NCBI GenBank assembly: GCA_963809795.1
Contig: CAWELN010000014.1
Coordinates: 1 to 64,000 of the forward strand
Length of the DNA stretch: 64,000 bases
Reading direction: 5' to 3'
Origin: DASUAS01 sp963809795
GTDB lineage: Bacteria > Actinomycetota > Acidimicrobiia > IMCC26256 > DASPTH01
In this document: piece by piece, positions 44,678-54,003 of the stretch
Position numbering within the stretch: position 1 is the stretch's first letter
Layout: each line of letters starts with the position of its first letter
The notes under the pieces: model-generated
Seen by the model: the letters and a program-made list of their open reading frames with translations, nothing else
What the model was told of the DNA's origin: nothing
Databases searched by the model: none
Made by a program: the position numbers and the translations under genes

Positions 44678-45355
44678 TCACGCCGATCTCGACACCGCGC
44701 GGTCCGGCGTGCGCTGGGGCCGACCGTGCTTCAGCTCGTAGACCGAGTCGAGCGCGGTGAACGTGGCGACCGCGTCCCACAGGTCCAGCGCATCGTCGCC
44801 GGTCGGCGGCGAGGTCATGATCGGCCCGAACACGCCCCGGGTGGCGCCCGGTGGGACGAGCACGGGAGAACCGACGTCGGGTCCGGCACGAGCGGCGGCG
44901 CTCTCGGTGGCACGGCGGACCGCGAGGTCCAGGTGCGGATCACGCGCCGCGTGGCGGATGCGGCGGGACAGGCCGGCGCCCCGCGCCGCCTCCTCGAGGA
45001 CGGGGACGGTGGGTGACGCACCGCCATCGTGCACGCGGGCGCCCCACTCCCGGTACAAGCGTCCACTCGCCGCGAACTCCTGCTCGGCGGCCAGGTACTC
45101 GGTGATGCGCAGAAAGGCGTGCCCGACCGCGGCAGGGCCGGTCGCCGTCACCGCGGACGCACTGCCGTCGTCCGCGTGCAGCAGCGCGAGGCTGAGCGCG
45201 CGCCACGCCACGGGGAAGCCGCGCCGGTCGGCAACGTCCACCAGCCACCGCGCGGTCACCCAGGTCCACGGGCAGAGCGGGTCGAAGAAGAAGGTGGCCG
45301 ACGCCGCGGTCGCGTCGGGGACCGCGTGGAGCGCGCGCACGTCGTCGGGGTGCAT
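44678..45355 (-). CDS. DsbA-fold protein, mycothiol-dependent nitroreductase-like
   Basis: 225 residues from ATG 45355. The thioredoxin-fold opening ATFFFDPLCPWTWVTARWLV, with C-P-W-T in place of C-x-x-C, matches the Rv2466c group of mycothiol-dependent nitroreductases. The inserted helical domain follows (FLRITEYLAAEQEFAASGRL), and the C-terminal GPIMTSPPTGDDALDLWD is usual for the group. Mycothiol use supports an actinobacterial host. It is a stand-alone gene divergent from the haem-oxygenase-like gene. Confidence 0.82.
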   Translation of the reverse strand: MHPDDVRALHAVPDATAASATFFFDPLCPWTWVTARWLVDVADRRGFPVAWRALSLALLHADDGSASAVTATGPAAVGHAFLRITEYLAAEQEFAASGRLYREWGARVHDGGASPTVPVLEEAARGAGLSRRIRHAARDPHLDLAVRRATESAAARAGPDVGSPVLVPPGATRGVFGPIMTSPPTGDDALDLWDAVATFTALDSVYELKHGRPQRTPDRAVSRSA

Positions 45356-45441
45356 GCGCCCAGGGTGCCCGCCGATGCGCGGGTTGAACCCCGCGGGTGA
45401 CGACGGGATTCTCCTCCTGCCTTGTCGGGTAGGCCGTGCAG

Positions 45442-46425
45442 ATGTCCGAACCCGAACACGCGCTCGCACCCACCCTGCGCCGGGCGCTCCACGCCCGCCC
45501 CACCGACGGCGCGGGGCTGCACGCGCTCCGCGGCGAGACGGCGGCCAGTTGGCGCGACGCCCTCGAAGCGCTCCTCGAGATCCATGCCCTGCACCTGGCC
45601 CCCCTGCAGACCCTCGACGGTGCCGAGCACTGGCAGCACCATCCCGACGTCGCACGCCTGAAGCTGCAGTTAGAGGGCGCATTGCGCCGACGGCTGGAGC
45701 ACCGATGCCCGGTGCTCGCGGTCGAGGACGCGGTCGGTGAGCTCCGACGCGTCGCCGCGCGCGATCTCGTGCCGCCCGTCTACGACTGGCTGGCCGACGA
45801 GGCGAGCCTCGCCGACCTCGTGCGGTTCATCGCGCTCGAGGGCGGCCCCGACGCCGGGTTCGACGACCTGGTGGCGCTGTGCCAGATCGGGATCGCGGGC
45901 ACGCCCAAGGTGACGCTGGGTGCGAACTACTGGGACGAGATGGGGCGGGGCGAACCGTCCGCCGTGCACACCGAGCTCCACCACCGCATGGCCGAGGCAC
46001 TCGACCTGCCGCGCCTCACGCCGCGCGAGCTCCCGATCGAAGGCCTCGAGCGCCTCGCGCTCAACGGTCTCCTGGCCACGAACCGCGCATTGCAGCCGGA
46101 GCTCCTCGGTGGGCTCGGTCTCCTCGAGTGCCAGGCCGGACCACGGTGTCGCCGGGTCGCGGCGGCGCTCCGCCGCGTCGGCGCACCGCCCGACGCGCTC
46201 CCCTTCTACGAGGAGCACGCGCTCGCCGACCCCCGCCACGGCAAGGACTGGCTCGACGGCGCGGTGGCGCCACTCGTCGAGCGAACACCGGCGTGGGGAA
46301 CCCGCATCGTGCAGGGCGCACGCTGGCGGGCATCCGTCAACCGGCGCTTCTTCGACGCGCTGGAACGGCATTTCGTCGGCTCCACCGAAGACCTGCTCCC
46401 GTGTCCGCGCCCGCAAGCAGCCTGA
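45442..46425 (+). CDS. Iron-containing redox protein of the haem-oxygenase-like fold
   Basis: About 327 residues from ATG 45442; GTG 45436 adds two. It is all-helical with possible iron ligands in FIALEGGPDAGFDDLVAL, GANYWDEMGRGEPSAVHTEL, and FYEEHALADPRHGKDWL. This is the acid/histidine spacing of the haem-oxygenase-like dimetal oxidase superfamily (Haem_oxygenas_2). Members oxidise amino-acid or fatty-acid derivatives with O2. The following methyltransferase overlaps it by 25 bases, suggesting a shared pathway. Confidence 0.72.
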   Translation: MSEPEHALAPTLRRALHARPTDGAGLHALRGETAASWRDALEALLEIHALHLAPLQTLDGAEHWQHHPDVARLKLQLEGALRRRLEHRCPVLAVEDAVGELRRVAARDLVPPVYDWLADEASLADLVRFIALEGGPDAGFDDLVALCQIGIAGTPKVTLGANYWDEMGRGEPSAVHTELHHRMAEALDLPRLTPRELPIEGLERLALNGLLATNRALQPELLGGLGLLECQAGPRCRRVAAALRRVGAPPDALPFYEEHALADPRHGKDWLDGAVAPLVERTPAWGTRIVQGARWRASVNRRFFDALERHFVGSTEDLLPCPRPQAA

Positions 46426-47064
46426 CCCGGGCCGCCCGGGAGGTCGAGTTCGGTCCGGTGCGGATCGGATTCGACGCCACCGTGCTCGAGCCCCGTCCCT
46501 GGACGATCGCGCAGAGCCGGATCGCGGCCGACCTGCTGGACCACGAACCACCGGGCGCGGTGCTGGAGCTCGGTTGCGGGGCCGGGCAGATCGGGCTCGC
46601 CACCGCGGCGTGGACCGGTCGTCGCCTCGTGCAGGTCGACGACAGCGCCGCGGCGTGCCGGTGGGCGCGACGCAACGCGGCCGCGAACCGGATCCCCGTC
46701 GAGGTGCGGTACGCCGGGATGAGCGACGCACTGGCACACGACGATCGGTTCGCCCTCGTGCTCGCCGACCCGCCGTACGTGCCGACTCGAGACGTCGCCC
46801 GCTACCCCGACGATCCCCGGCACGCCATCGACGGCGGTGCCGACGGGCTCGACGTCGTCCGCACCTGTCTCGCGGTGATCACGGCCCACGCATCGCCGGG
46901 AGCGCCGGTCGCGCTGCAGGTGCGCGGGCCGGCGCAGGTCGATCACGTCACCGCCGTGGTGGCGGCGGGAGGGACTGCCGTTGACGGCCGAGCGGGCGCA
47001 CGTCGTGTCGCCCGAACGGGCGGTGCTCGTCCTCCGCGTGGCCGCACCACTCGGCGGCGGGTGA
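46401..47064 (+). CDS. Class I SAM methyltransferase (HemK-like small-domain), one frame break at the C-terminus
   Basis: About 220 residues from GTG 46401. SAM motif I is VLELGCGAGQIGLATA, and LVLADPPYVPTRDVARYP carries the D-P-P-Y motif of N-methyltransferases such as glutamine or ribosomal-protein methylases. Near 46969-46974 one extra base interrupts the frame; without it the protein ends AGGLPLTAERAHVVSPERAV and stops at 47064. The start is 22 bases before the end of the previous gene. The substrate is not predicted. Confidence 0.75.
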
Positions 47065-47293
47065 CGTCCGCCCGAAGGCGCCGGGTTCGGACTCTTCGGA
47101 CCCGTCGGATTCGCCGCGAATGGCGCGAGCTGCGCCGGCCCCCGCCGCGTTCAGGAGGGGGGGTGCGCATCTCCGGCGACCTCGCTAGAGTCCGACCGAG
47201 CACAACAATGAATCGTGACCGAGGCAGCAAGGACGCCGCTGCCACTCGTCAAGGGTCACACGGCTCCACAGCGAGGACCAGGGGGGTTCACCG
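47065..47293. other. Intergenic region and promoter of the second transporter operon
   Basis: No gene seen in 229 bases. TAGAGT at 47186-47191 is a possible -10 box, and AGGGGGG just before 47294 is the ribosome binding site of the permease gene. Confidence 0.4.
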
Positions 47294-49336
47294 GTGCTGC
47301 AGTTCATCGTCGTCGGACTCGTGCTCGGGAGCATCTACGCACTCGCCGCGTCCGGCCTGGTCATCACGTACGTGTCGACCGGCGTCCTGAACTTCGCCTT
47401 CGGCGCCCTCGCCTTCTTCATCGCCCGCACCTATTACTACCTGAACACGGAGCACCAGTGGGGCATCCTCGCGTCGGCCGCGATGTGCCTGCTGGTGCTG
47501 GCGCCGGCGATGGGCCTGTTCCTCTATCTGGCCATCTTCCGGTTCCTCCGGCTCTCGTCGCAGCTGATCAAGGTGGTCGTCACCATCGGTGTGTCGGTGG
47601 TCATCCCGGCGCTGGCGGCGATGATCTTCGGCAACGAGGAGATCTTCCAGGCGCCCGGTCTGGCGTCGCAGCCGGTGAGCGTCTACCACGTGTTCGGCAC
47701 CGCGGTGACCCTCGACCAGGTCATCGCCTACGTCTGCGTCCTCGCCATCGTGATCATCGGCGCGCTGATCCTGCGCTTCACCGAGGCGGGCCTGAGCGTC
47801 CGGGCGATGGTCGACTCCGAGGCCATGACCTCGCTGTCCGGGAGCAACCCCTCCCGCATCGCCGCCGGCGTGTGGGTGGTCTCGACCTTCCTCGCCGGGC
47901 TCGCGGGCATCCTGGCCGCCCCGGTCATCGGTCTCGACTCGGGGAAGTTCACGCTGCTCATCGCGGCCGCGTTCGCCGCCGTCATCGCAGCCCGGTTGCG
48001 CAGCCTGCCCGTCGCGGTGATCGTCGCCCTGCTGATGGGCATCGCCGGCAGCCTGGTGCAGTACTACCTGCCGCCCGACAGCGACGTCACCGCCAACATC
48101 ATCCCGAGCATCCCGTTCGCGTTCGTCGTCATCTCCCTGGTGGTCAACATCATCCGCAGCGGCCGGGTCAACGAGGAGGAAGGGGTGGGTGGTGCGCTCG
48201 ACCGGGCGATCACCCCGAACGGCGGCGCCCGGCTCGCGGCGTCGACCGACAGCGAGAACCTCTACCCGAAGCTGAACTTCTTCTTCCCGATCGTGCTGTT
48301 CGCCGGCATCTGCCTGCTCCCCTTGATCTTCAAGCCCTACTGGTTGGGGTTGATGGCCACCGGCGTCTGCCTCGCCATCATCTTCATCTCGTACACGCTG
48401 GTGACGGGTGAGGGCGGCATGTTGTGGCTGTGCCAGATCACCTTCGCGGGCGTCGGTGCGCTGGCCACCGGACAGCTCGCCACGCAGCACGGATGGCCCG
48501 TGCTCGCCGCGGTCATCGGCGGGGGGGTGATCGCCGCGGCCATCGGCGTGGTCATCGGCCTGCTGACGATCCGGCTCGGGAACCTCTACGTCGCGTTGGT
48601 GACGTTGACCTTCGGGCTCCTCATGGAGCGGCTGGTCTTCAACCTGAAGGACTTCTCGCAGTTCGGCGCCGGTGTCGCCGTCGCCCGCCCGGAGTTCGCG
48701 ATCTCCGACCGCGCCTTCACCTACATGGCGCTCGCGTTCTTCGCGGTCATCGCCATCCTCATCGTGAACCTGCGGCGTTCCACGACCGGCCTCGCGCTCA
48801 ACGCGGTGCGCTGGAGCGAGACCGCGTCCCGCACCATGGGGCTGAGCGTCATCCAGATGAAGATGATCGTGTCGGGCCTGGCGGCGTTCGTGGCCGGCGT
48901 CGGCGGCGGTCTGTACGCGGTCGCGCACAAGCAGGCGATCCCGCTCGACTACGTGACCCTGGTGGGCCTCGTCTGGCTGGCGGTGCTGGTGACGTTCGGC
49001 GTGCGCTCGAACATCGCCGCGCTGCTCGCGGGGTTGGTCTTCGTGCTGTCGCCGGCGTTCGTGCAGACGTACCTGCAGCTGAGCTCGACGTGGGCCCAGG
49101 TCCCGGTCCTGCTGTTCGGCCTCGGTGCGATCTTCCTGGCGCAGAACCCCGAGGGCACGGTGCACCAGTGGGCGATGGGGTTACAGGGCGGGCTCCACAA
49201 GCTCAGCGGCACGCGGGCGGTGCCCGCCGCGACCGCGATCGCCGGCCGCCACGATCCCCGGCTGGCCGGCGACGGTCAGGAACCACCGCCACCCGATGAG
49301 CCGGCGGAGTCGACGGCGGAGATCACCCGGTCATGA
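47294..49336 (+). CDS. Fused LIV-type ABC permease (LivH-LivM)
   Basis: 680 residues from GTG 47294. The LivH half (about 1-300) opens VVGLVLGSIYALAASGLVIT and has GVLNFAFG. The LivM half (about 320-630) contains TGEGGMLWLCQITFAGVGAL and SETASRTMGLSVIQMKMIVS. The acidic and proline-rich C-terminal tail (about 50 residues) is cytoplasmic. In the first system the ATPase is fused too; here LivG is a separate gene coupled by ATGA. Confidence 0.94.
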   Translation: MLQFIVVGLVLGSIYALAASGLVITYVSTGVLNFAFGALAFFIARTYYYLNTEHQWGILASAAMCLLVLAPAMGLFLYLAIFRFLRLSSQLIKVVVTIGVSVVIPALAAMIFGNEEIFQAPGLASQPVSVYHVFGTAVTLDQVIAYVCVLAIVIIGALILRFTEAGLSVRAMVDSEAMTSLSGSNPSRIAAGVWVVSTFLAGLAGILAAPVIGLDSGKFTLLIAAAFAAVIAARLRSLPVAVIVALLMGIAGSLVQYYLPPDSDVTANIIPSIPFAFVVISLVVNIIRSGRVNEEEGVGGALDRAITPNGGARLAASTDSENLYPKLNFFFPIVLFAGICLLPLIFKPYWLGLMATGVCLAIIFISYTLVTGEGGMLWLCQITFAGVGALATGQLATQHGWPVLAAVIGGGVIAAAIGVVIGLLTIRLGNLYVALVTLTFGLLMERLVFNLKDFSQFGAGVAVARPEFAISDRAFTYMALAFFAVIAILIVNLRRSTTGLALNAVRWSETASRTMGLSVIQMKMIVSGLAAFVAGVGGGLYAVAHKQAIPLDYVTLVGLVWLAVLVTFGVRSNIAALLAGLVFVLSPAFVQTYLQLSSTWAQVPVLLFGLGAIFLAQNPEGTVHQWAMGLQGGLHKLSGTRAVPAATAIAGRHDPRLAGDGQEPPPPDEPAESTAEITRS

Positions 49337-50190
49337 GCTCCGCCGAGACCATCGACCTCGCCGCGGCCGAGGGTGACGGGCGCGAGGCCGTCATCGAGGC
49401 CCGCAACGTGACCGTGCGCTTCGGCGGTCTGGTCGCCCTGAGCGACGTGAGCCTGCGCGTGCCGCCCGCCAGCATCGTCGGGCTCGTCGGGCCCAACGGC
49501 GCGGGCAAGACCACGCTCTTCGGCGTGCTGTCCGGCTTGCTGCGCCCTCAGGAGGGCGACGTGTTCCTCGCCGGCCAGAGGGTCACGCGCTCGGCGCCCT
49601 CGAAGCGGGCGCGGCTCGGGCTCGCCCGCACGTTCCAGCAGCTCGAGCTGTTCATGGGCCTGACCGTGCGCGAGCACGTCGTGCTCGGGTACCGCGTGCG
49701 CAATCAGCGCCGGCGGTTGTGGAGCGATCTCGTCACCGCGGGCTCGCTGCACCCGCGCACCGCCGACGAGCAGGAACGCGTCGACCACCTCATCGACCTG
49801 CTCGACCTCGGCAGCGTGGCCGACGCCCCGGCGTCGGTGCTCCCGTTGGGCACCGCGCGACGCGTCGAAGTCGCACGCGCGCTCGCGACCGGCCCGTCGA
49901 TCGTGCTCCTCGACGAGCCGTCGTCGGGACTCGACGGTCACGAGACCGCGCAGCTCGGCGGCGCGCTCCGCACCGTCGTCGAACAGGAGCAGATCTCGTT
50001 GCTGCTCGTCGAGCACGACGTGGCGATGGTGCTCGGCCTCTCGAGCGAGGTGGCGGTGCTCGACTTCGGTGTGCGGATCGCGTACGGCACCCCCGACGAG
50101 ATCCGCAACGACCCCGCCGTGCGCGCCGCCTACCTCGGTGACGACGAGGCGGTCGAGGGAACCGAGGGGACCGAGGACGTGAAGGCATGA
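49333..50190 (+). CDS. livG: LivG-type ABC transporter ATP-binding protein
   Basis: 285 residues. Walker A is GPNGAGKTT about residue 53, the ABC signature is degenerate (VLPLGTARRVEVARAL), Walker B is IVLLDEPSSGLD, and the switch is LLVEHDVAMVL. The terminal DFGVRIAYGTPDEIRNDPAV is the LivG C-terminal feature. Coupled upstream to the permease fusion and downstream to LivF by four-base overlaps. Confidence 0.95.
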   Translation: MSSAETIDLAAAEGDGREAVIEARNVTVRFGGLVALSDVSLRVPPASIVGLVGPNGAGKTTLFGVLSGLLRPQEGDVFLAGQRVTRSAPSKRARLGLARTFQQLELFMGLTVREHVVLGYRVRNQRRRLWSDLVTAGSLHPRTADEQERVDHLIDLLDLGSVADAPASVLPLGTARRVEVARALATGPSIVLLDEPSSGLDGHETAQLGGALRTVVEQEQISLLLVEHDVAMVLGLSSEVAVLDFGVRIAYGTPDEIRNDPAVRAAYLGDDEAVEGTEGTEDVKA

Positions 50191-50993
50191 GCGACGCGAA
50201 CGGAAGCGGCGGCGAGGCGACGGAGCCGGAAGCGAACGTCGACACCGGTGCCGCGGACGCAACTGCCGGCGGCACGTTGCTGTCGACCGAGGGTCTCGAC
50301 GTGCGGTACGGGTCGGTGCAGGCGCTGTTCGACGTCTCCATCGACGTCCCCGCCGGGTCGGTCGTCGCCATCCTCGGCGCCAACGGGGCCGGGAAGAGCA
50401 CGCTCGCCCGGGCGGTCTCGGGACTGGTGCCCTCGTTCGCCGGACGGGTCACGTTCGACGGCCGCGACATCACGAAGGCGGCGCCCTACGACATCCGCCG
50501 GGCCGGCCTCGTGCACATCCCCGAGGGGCGCGGCATCTTCCCCGGCCTGTCGGTGCAGGAGAACCTGCGCATGGCGGTGCGGCGCGTCGGTACGCCGGAC
50601 CAGCGGCGGTCGGCGGTCGACCACGCCTACGAGCTCTTCCCCCGCCTGGCCGAGCGCCGCTCGCAGCGGGCCGGCACCCTGTCGGGTGGTGAGCAGCAGA
50701 TGCTCGCGCTCGCCCGCGCGCTCGCGGTGCCGCCGAAGGTCATCATCGCCGACGAGATGTCGCTCGGACTCGCACCCCTTGTCGTCGACTTCGTGTTCGA
50801 GAACATCCAGCGCGCGAGCGAAGCCGGCGTCACCATCGTGCTCATCGAGCAGTTCATCCACCGCGCGCTCGGCCTCGCGGATCAGTGCGTGATCCTGAAG
50901 CAGGGATCGGTCGCGTGGACCGGTTCGTCCGACAACGCCCGGCAGGAAGTGCTCGACCGATACCTCGGGGAATCCGCCGACGCGATGAGCTGA
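50187..50993 (+). CDS. livF: LivF-type ABC transporter ATP-binding protein
   Basis: 268 residues. A 30-residue acidic, alanine-rich N-terminal extension precedes the ATPase core. Walker A is GANGAGKST about residue 64, signature LSGGEQQMLALARAL, Walker B VIIADEMSLGLAP. The operon's coupled portion ends here with a short hairpin; the two binding-protein genes follow with their own promoter-like boxes. Confidence 0.95.
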   Translation: MSDANGSGGEATEPEANVDTGAADATAGGTLLSTEGLDVRYGSVQALFDVSIDVPAGSVVAILGANGAGKSTLARAVSGLVPSFAGRVTFDGRDITKAAPYDIRRAGLVHIPEGRGIFPGLSVQENLRMAVRRVGTPDQRRSAVDHAYELFPRLAERRSQRAGTLSGGEQQMLALARALAVPPKVIIADEMSLGLAPLVVDFVFENIQRASEAGVTIVLIEQFIHRALGLADQCVILKQGSVAWTGSSDNARQEVLDRYLGESADAMS

Positions 50994-51009
50994 GCCGGTC
51001 CGCCGGCTC
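50992..51009 (+). terminator. Short hairpin after livF
   Basis: GAGCCGG-TCCG-CCGGCTC, a seven-base-pair stem overlapping the livF stop and followed by a C-rich tail. It may partially separate transport genes from the binding-protein genes. Confidence 0.45.
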
Positions 51010-51049
51010 CCCCAGAGGCGTCGGGGCCGCGCAGCAAAATGTCTGACCA

Positions 51050-51057
51050 CGCGATAC
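51050..51057 (+). promoter_or_regulatory. CGCGATAC box of binding-protein gene 1
   Basis: CGCGATAC lies 67 bases upstream of ATG 51125. The identical box is at the same distance from the start of the second binding-protein gene, suggesting a shared promoter element. Confidence 0.4.
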
Positions 51058-51124
51058 CGTGACGGCGTCCGACTGTCAACAGCGGTAGCGCCCGGTTCCG
51101 GCCGGGCCGACCTGGGGGGGTCAA

Positions 51125-52462
51125 ATGTTGAACCATCGGAGCAAGGGCGCGCGGCGCCTGATCGCACTCGCCGCCGTGGCCGGTCTCGCGGTCGCCGGTC
51201 TGGCCGCCACCGGAGCCGGTGCGCAGACGAGCACCGATCCCGGGGTGACCGACAAGGACGTCACGATCGGTTACATCTCGTCGCAGACCGGCGTCGCCGC
51301 GGCGACGCACAAGAACGCGCACAAGTCGTGCCAGGCGAGGGTCGGCGCGCAGAACGCCAAGGGTGGCGTCAACGGGCGCAAGATCAACGTCCAGTACATC
51401 GACGACCAGTCGTCGGGTGCCAACCTCACCGCCGCGCAGGACCTCGTGCAGAACCGCAAGGCGTTCGCGGTGATCGACAACTCGGCCTTCGCGTTCCTCG
51501 CCTGGCGTTTCCTGAAGGACCAGGGTGTGCCGATGATCGGCGGCGGGTTCGACGGGTCGTACTACTACAACAAGGGCAACGAGAACATCATCTCCGGCCT
51601 GGGCAACGGCACCCCGGTGCCCGGACTGACCTACGACACCACGACGCGTGTCATGAAGCAGATGGGCGCGAAGAAGGTGGCGGCCGTCGGCTACGGCGCG
51701 TCGCCGTCGTCGAGCGAGTCGGCCAAGGCCACCGAGACCTTCGGCGCCGATGCGCAGGGGCTCAAGGGCGTGTACCTGAACAACACGCTCGAGTTCGGGG
51801 GCACCGACGTCGGGCCGGTGGTGCTCGGGATCAAGAACTCCGGTGCCGACGGCCTGTACCTGCCGCTCGACTCCGACACCAACTTCGCCATCGTGCAGGG
51901 GCTCCAGCAGAACGGCGTGAAGATGAAGTCCAACATCCTCGCCACCGGGTACAGCCAGGACCTGCTCGACCAGCCCATCGCCCAGACCATCCAGCCCAGC
52001 GACGTGATGTTCTCGGCCTACCGACCGGTGGAGCTCGGCGGGCCGGCGGTCAAGCAGTTCCGGTCCGACCTCAAGAAGTACGCCGGGCTCACCGGCGTGC
52101 CCGACTACGGCACGTACACCGGCTACATCGTGTGCGACATGATGATCAAGGGCCTGCAGGCGGCGGGCAAGAACCCGACCCGTCAGGCGTTCGTCGACGG
52201 CATCCGCAAGTCGAACGGCGGTCAGTACGACGGCGCCGGACTGCTGTGCCAGCCGATCGACCTCAGCTACGAAGGCTTCGGCAAGGTCGCCAACAAGAGC
52301 TGCACCTGGTTCGTCACCGTGAAGGACGGCAAGTTCAAGGTGCTCAACGGCGGGAAGCCGGAGACCGGGAAGCTGGTCGGCGACCCCGCGCTCATCGCGC
52401 AGTACGAGAGCAACACCGGTGGGGTCACCACGACGGCACCGCCAGCGACCGCAGCACCCTGA
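51125..52462 (+). CDS. LIV-type substrate-binding protein, copy 1
   Basis: 445 residues from ATG 51125 after GGGGGGGTCAA. Signal peptide: RRLIALAAVAGLAVAGLAAT with an AGA-Q cleavage region. The mature domain includes VTIGYISSQTGVAAATHKNA and IKNSGADGLYLPLDSDTNF. It ends with a threonine/alanine-rich tail (TTTAPPATAAP). It probably supplies ligand to the transporter at 47294-50993. It is strongly similar to the next gene, with many identical stretches (YIDDQSSGANLT, DLVQNRK, DVGP-VLGIKNSGAD). Confidence 0.94.
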   Translation: MLNHRSKGARRLIALAAVAGLAVAGLAATGAGAQTSTDPGVTDKDVTIGYISSQTGVAAATHKNAHKSCQARVGAQNAKGGVNGRKINVQYIDDQSSGANLTAAQDLVQNRKAFAVIDNSAFAFLAWRFLKDQGVPMIGGGFDGSYYYNKGNENIISGLGNGTPVPGLTYDTTTRVMKQMGAKKVAAVGYGASPSSSESAKATETFGADAQGLKGVYLNNTLEFGGTDVGPVVLGIKNSGADGLYLPLDSDTNFAIVQGLQQNGVKMKSNILATGYSQDLLDQPIAQTIQPSDVMFSAYRPVELGGPAVKQFRSDLKKYAGLTGVPDYGTYTGYIVCDMMIKGLQAAGKNPTRQAFVDGIRKSNGGQYDGAGLLCQPIDLSYEGFGKVANKSCTWFVTVKDGKFKVLNGGKPETGKLVGDPALIAQYESNTGGVTTTAPPATAAP

Positions 52463-52482
52463 CCCAACCGAGGTCGTCGTGC

Positions 52483-52510
52483 GAGGGGAGCCGGTTCGCC
52501 GGCTCCCCTC
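52483..52510 (+). terminator. Strong hairpin with TTCG loop
   Basis: A perfect 12-bp stem starting GAGGGGAGCC, closed by a TTCG tetraloop, between the two binding-protein genes. It is one of the most stable hairpins in the window; no T-run follows. Confidence 0.65.
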
Positions 52511-52548
52511 GTCGCGTCAGGGGGCGCGCGCCCAGCTCGAGGGCGAAT

Positions 52549-52556
52549 CGCGATAC
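52549..52556 (+). promoter_or_regulatory. CGCGATAC box of binding-protein gene 2
   Basis: A second copy of the CGCGATAC box, 67 bases upstream of ATG 52624, the same spacing as in the first copy. Confidence 0.4.
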
Positions 52557-52623
52557 GTTGACCGCCCCGAGACCGGCAACTGCTGAGGTGCCCGGGCGCT
52601 CGGGTCGACTGGGGGGTCGGACA

Positions 52624-53948
52624 ATGAACCATCGGAGCCGGCGCGCGACTGCGCGCCATCGCAGGAACCACCGTCGCCGCGGTCACCGTGGTCGGGTTGG
52701 CCGCCACGGGAGTCGGTGCGCAGACGAGCACCGATCCCGGCGTGAGCGCCAAGGCGGTCAAGCTCGGCTACATCTTCTCCGAGACCGGCTCCGCCGGTTC
52801 GACGTTCAAGAACGCGGGCAAGGCGTGCAAGGCGCGCATCGACCGCGCCAACGCCGCGGGCGGCGTCAACGGCCGCAAGATCGAGGTCGAGTACATCGAC
52901 GACCAGTCGTCGGGGGCGAACCTGACCGGGGCGCAGGACCTCGTGCAGAACCGCAAGGTGTTCGCGGTGGTCAACAACTCCTCGTTCGCGTTCCTGGCCT
53001 ACCGGTACCTGCTCGGTGCCGGCGTGCCCATGGTCGGGGGTGGCTACGACGGCACCTACTACGGGCAGAAGGGCAACGAGACCATGTTGTCGGCGCTGGG
53101 CAACGCGGCGCCGTTCAACGGCCTCGGGTACGACAACACCACCAAGGTCATGAAGCAGCTCGGCGCCAAGAAGAGCGCCGCGATCGCCTACGGCGCCTCG
53201 CCGTCGTCGACCGCCTCGGCCCAGACCACCCAGCAATACGCCGGGCCGGCGCAGGGGCTCAAGCCGGTCTACACCAACACCTCGGTCGACTTCGGCAGCA
53301 CCGACGTCGGGCCCATCGTCCTCGGCATCAAGAACTCGGGCGCCGACGCGGCGTACCTCCCGTTGGTGGCGTCGAGCGACTTCGCCGTCCTCCAGGGGCT
53401 CGAGCAGAACGGCGTGAAGATGAAGGCGATCCTCATGCCGACCGGGTACGGCCAGGACCTCCTCGACTCGCCCACCGCGTCCATCATGGGGCCGAACACG
53501 GTGCTGTTCCAGACCTACAAGCCGGTCGAGATCGGCGACAAGGCCACCAAGCAGTTCCAGTCCGACCTCAAGAAGGCGGGGATCAACGGAGTACCCGACT
53601 ACGGGGACTACACCGGGTACATCTCGTGCGACCTCGCGGTGACCGCGCTCGAGCAGGCGGGCAAGACGCCCACCCGCAAGGGCTTCGTCGACGGCTTCCG
53701 CAACCTGGGCACCTGGGACCAGGCGGGCCTGGCCTGCCAGCCCGTGACAGGTCGGTCTCGACTCGTACGGCAAGTACCCGGAAAACGGCTGCATCTACAC
53801 CGTGACCCTGAAGAACGGGAAGTTCGTGGTGGGGAACAAGGGCAAGCCGGTCTTCGGCAAGCTGGTCGGCTCGCCCGACGCGCTGAAGGCGAATGCCACC
53901 GGCAACCCCGACCTCGTCACCACCACGACCGCGGCACCGGCGTCGTAA
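52624..53948 (+). CDS. LIV-type substrate-binding protein, copy 2, two frame breaks
   Basis: About 440 residues. ATG 52624 begins MNHRSRRA; removing one base near 52645-52652 yields the signal sequence LRAIAGTTVAAVTVVGLAAT, matching copy 1. The body, from VSAKAVKLGYIFSETGSAGS on, is intact until 53741-53755. There a second extra base must be removed to continue VGLDSYGKYPENGCIYTV and the tail DLVTTTTAAPAS. The two breaks are each +1. With them the protein would not be secreted or complete, so either the gene is dead or the sequence contains errors. The latter fits the pattern elsewhere. Confidence 0.87.
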
Positions 53949-53968
53949 GGACGAAGCTCCGAGTCGGA

Positions 53969-54003
53969 GGGTCCGTCCGGGAGCTCAGTTCCCGGGCGGA
54001 CCC
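53969..54003. terminator. Bidirectional hairpin terminator
   Basis: A 14-bp stem (arms beginning GGGTCCG and ending CGGACCC, one G-T type mismatch) with a seven-base loop. It follows the binding-protein stop and overlaps the last codons of the convergent acyl-CoA dehydrogenase. Confidence 0.65.

Noticed and set aside
3680..53948. Programmed +1 frameshifting as main explanation of the breaks
   Set aside because: The break sites share no slippery sequence or stop-codon context, and many fall in homopolymers or CG repeats; insertion errors explain them better.
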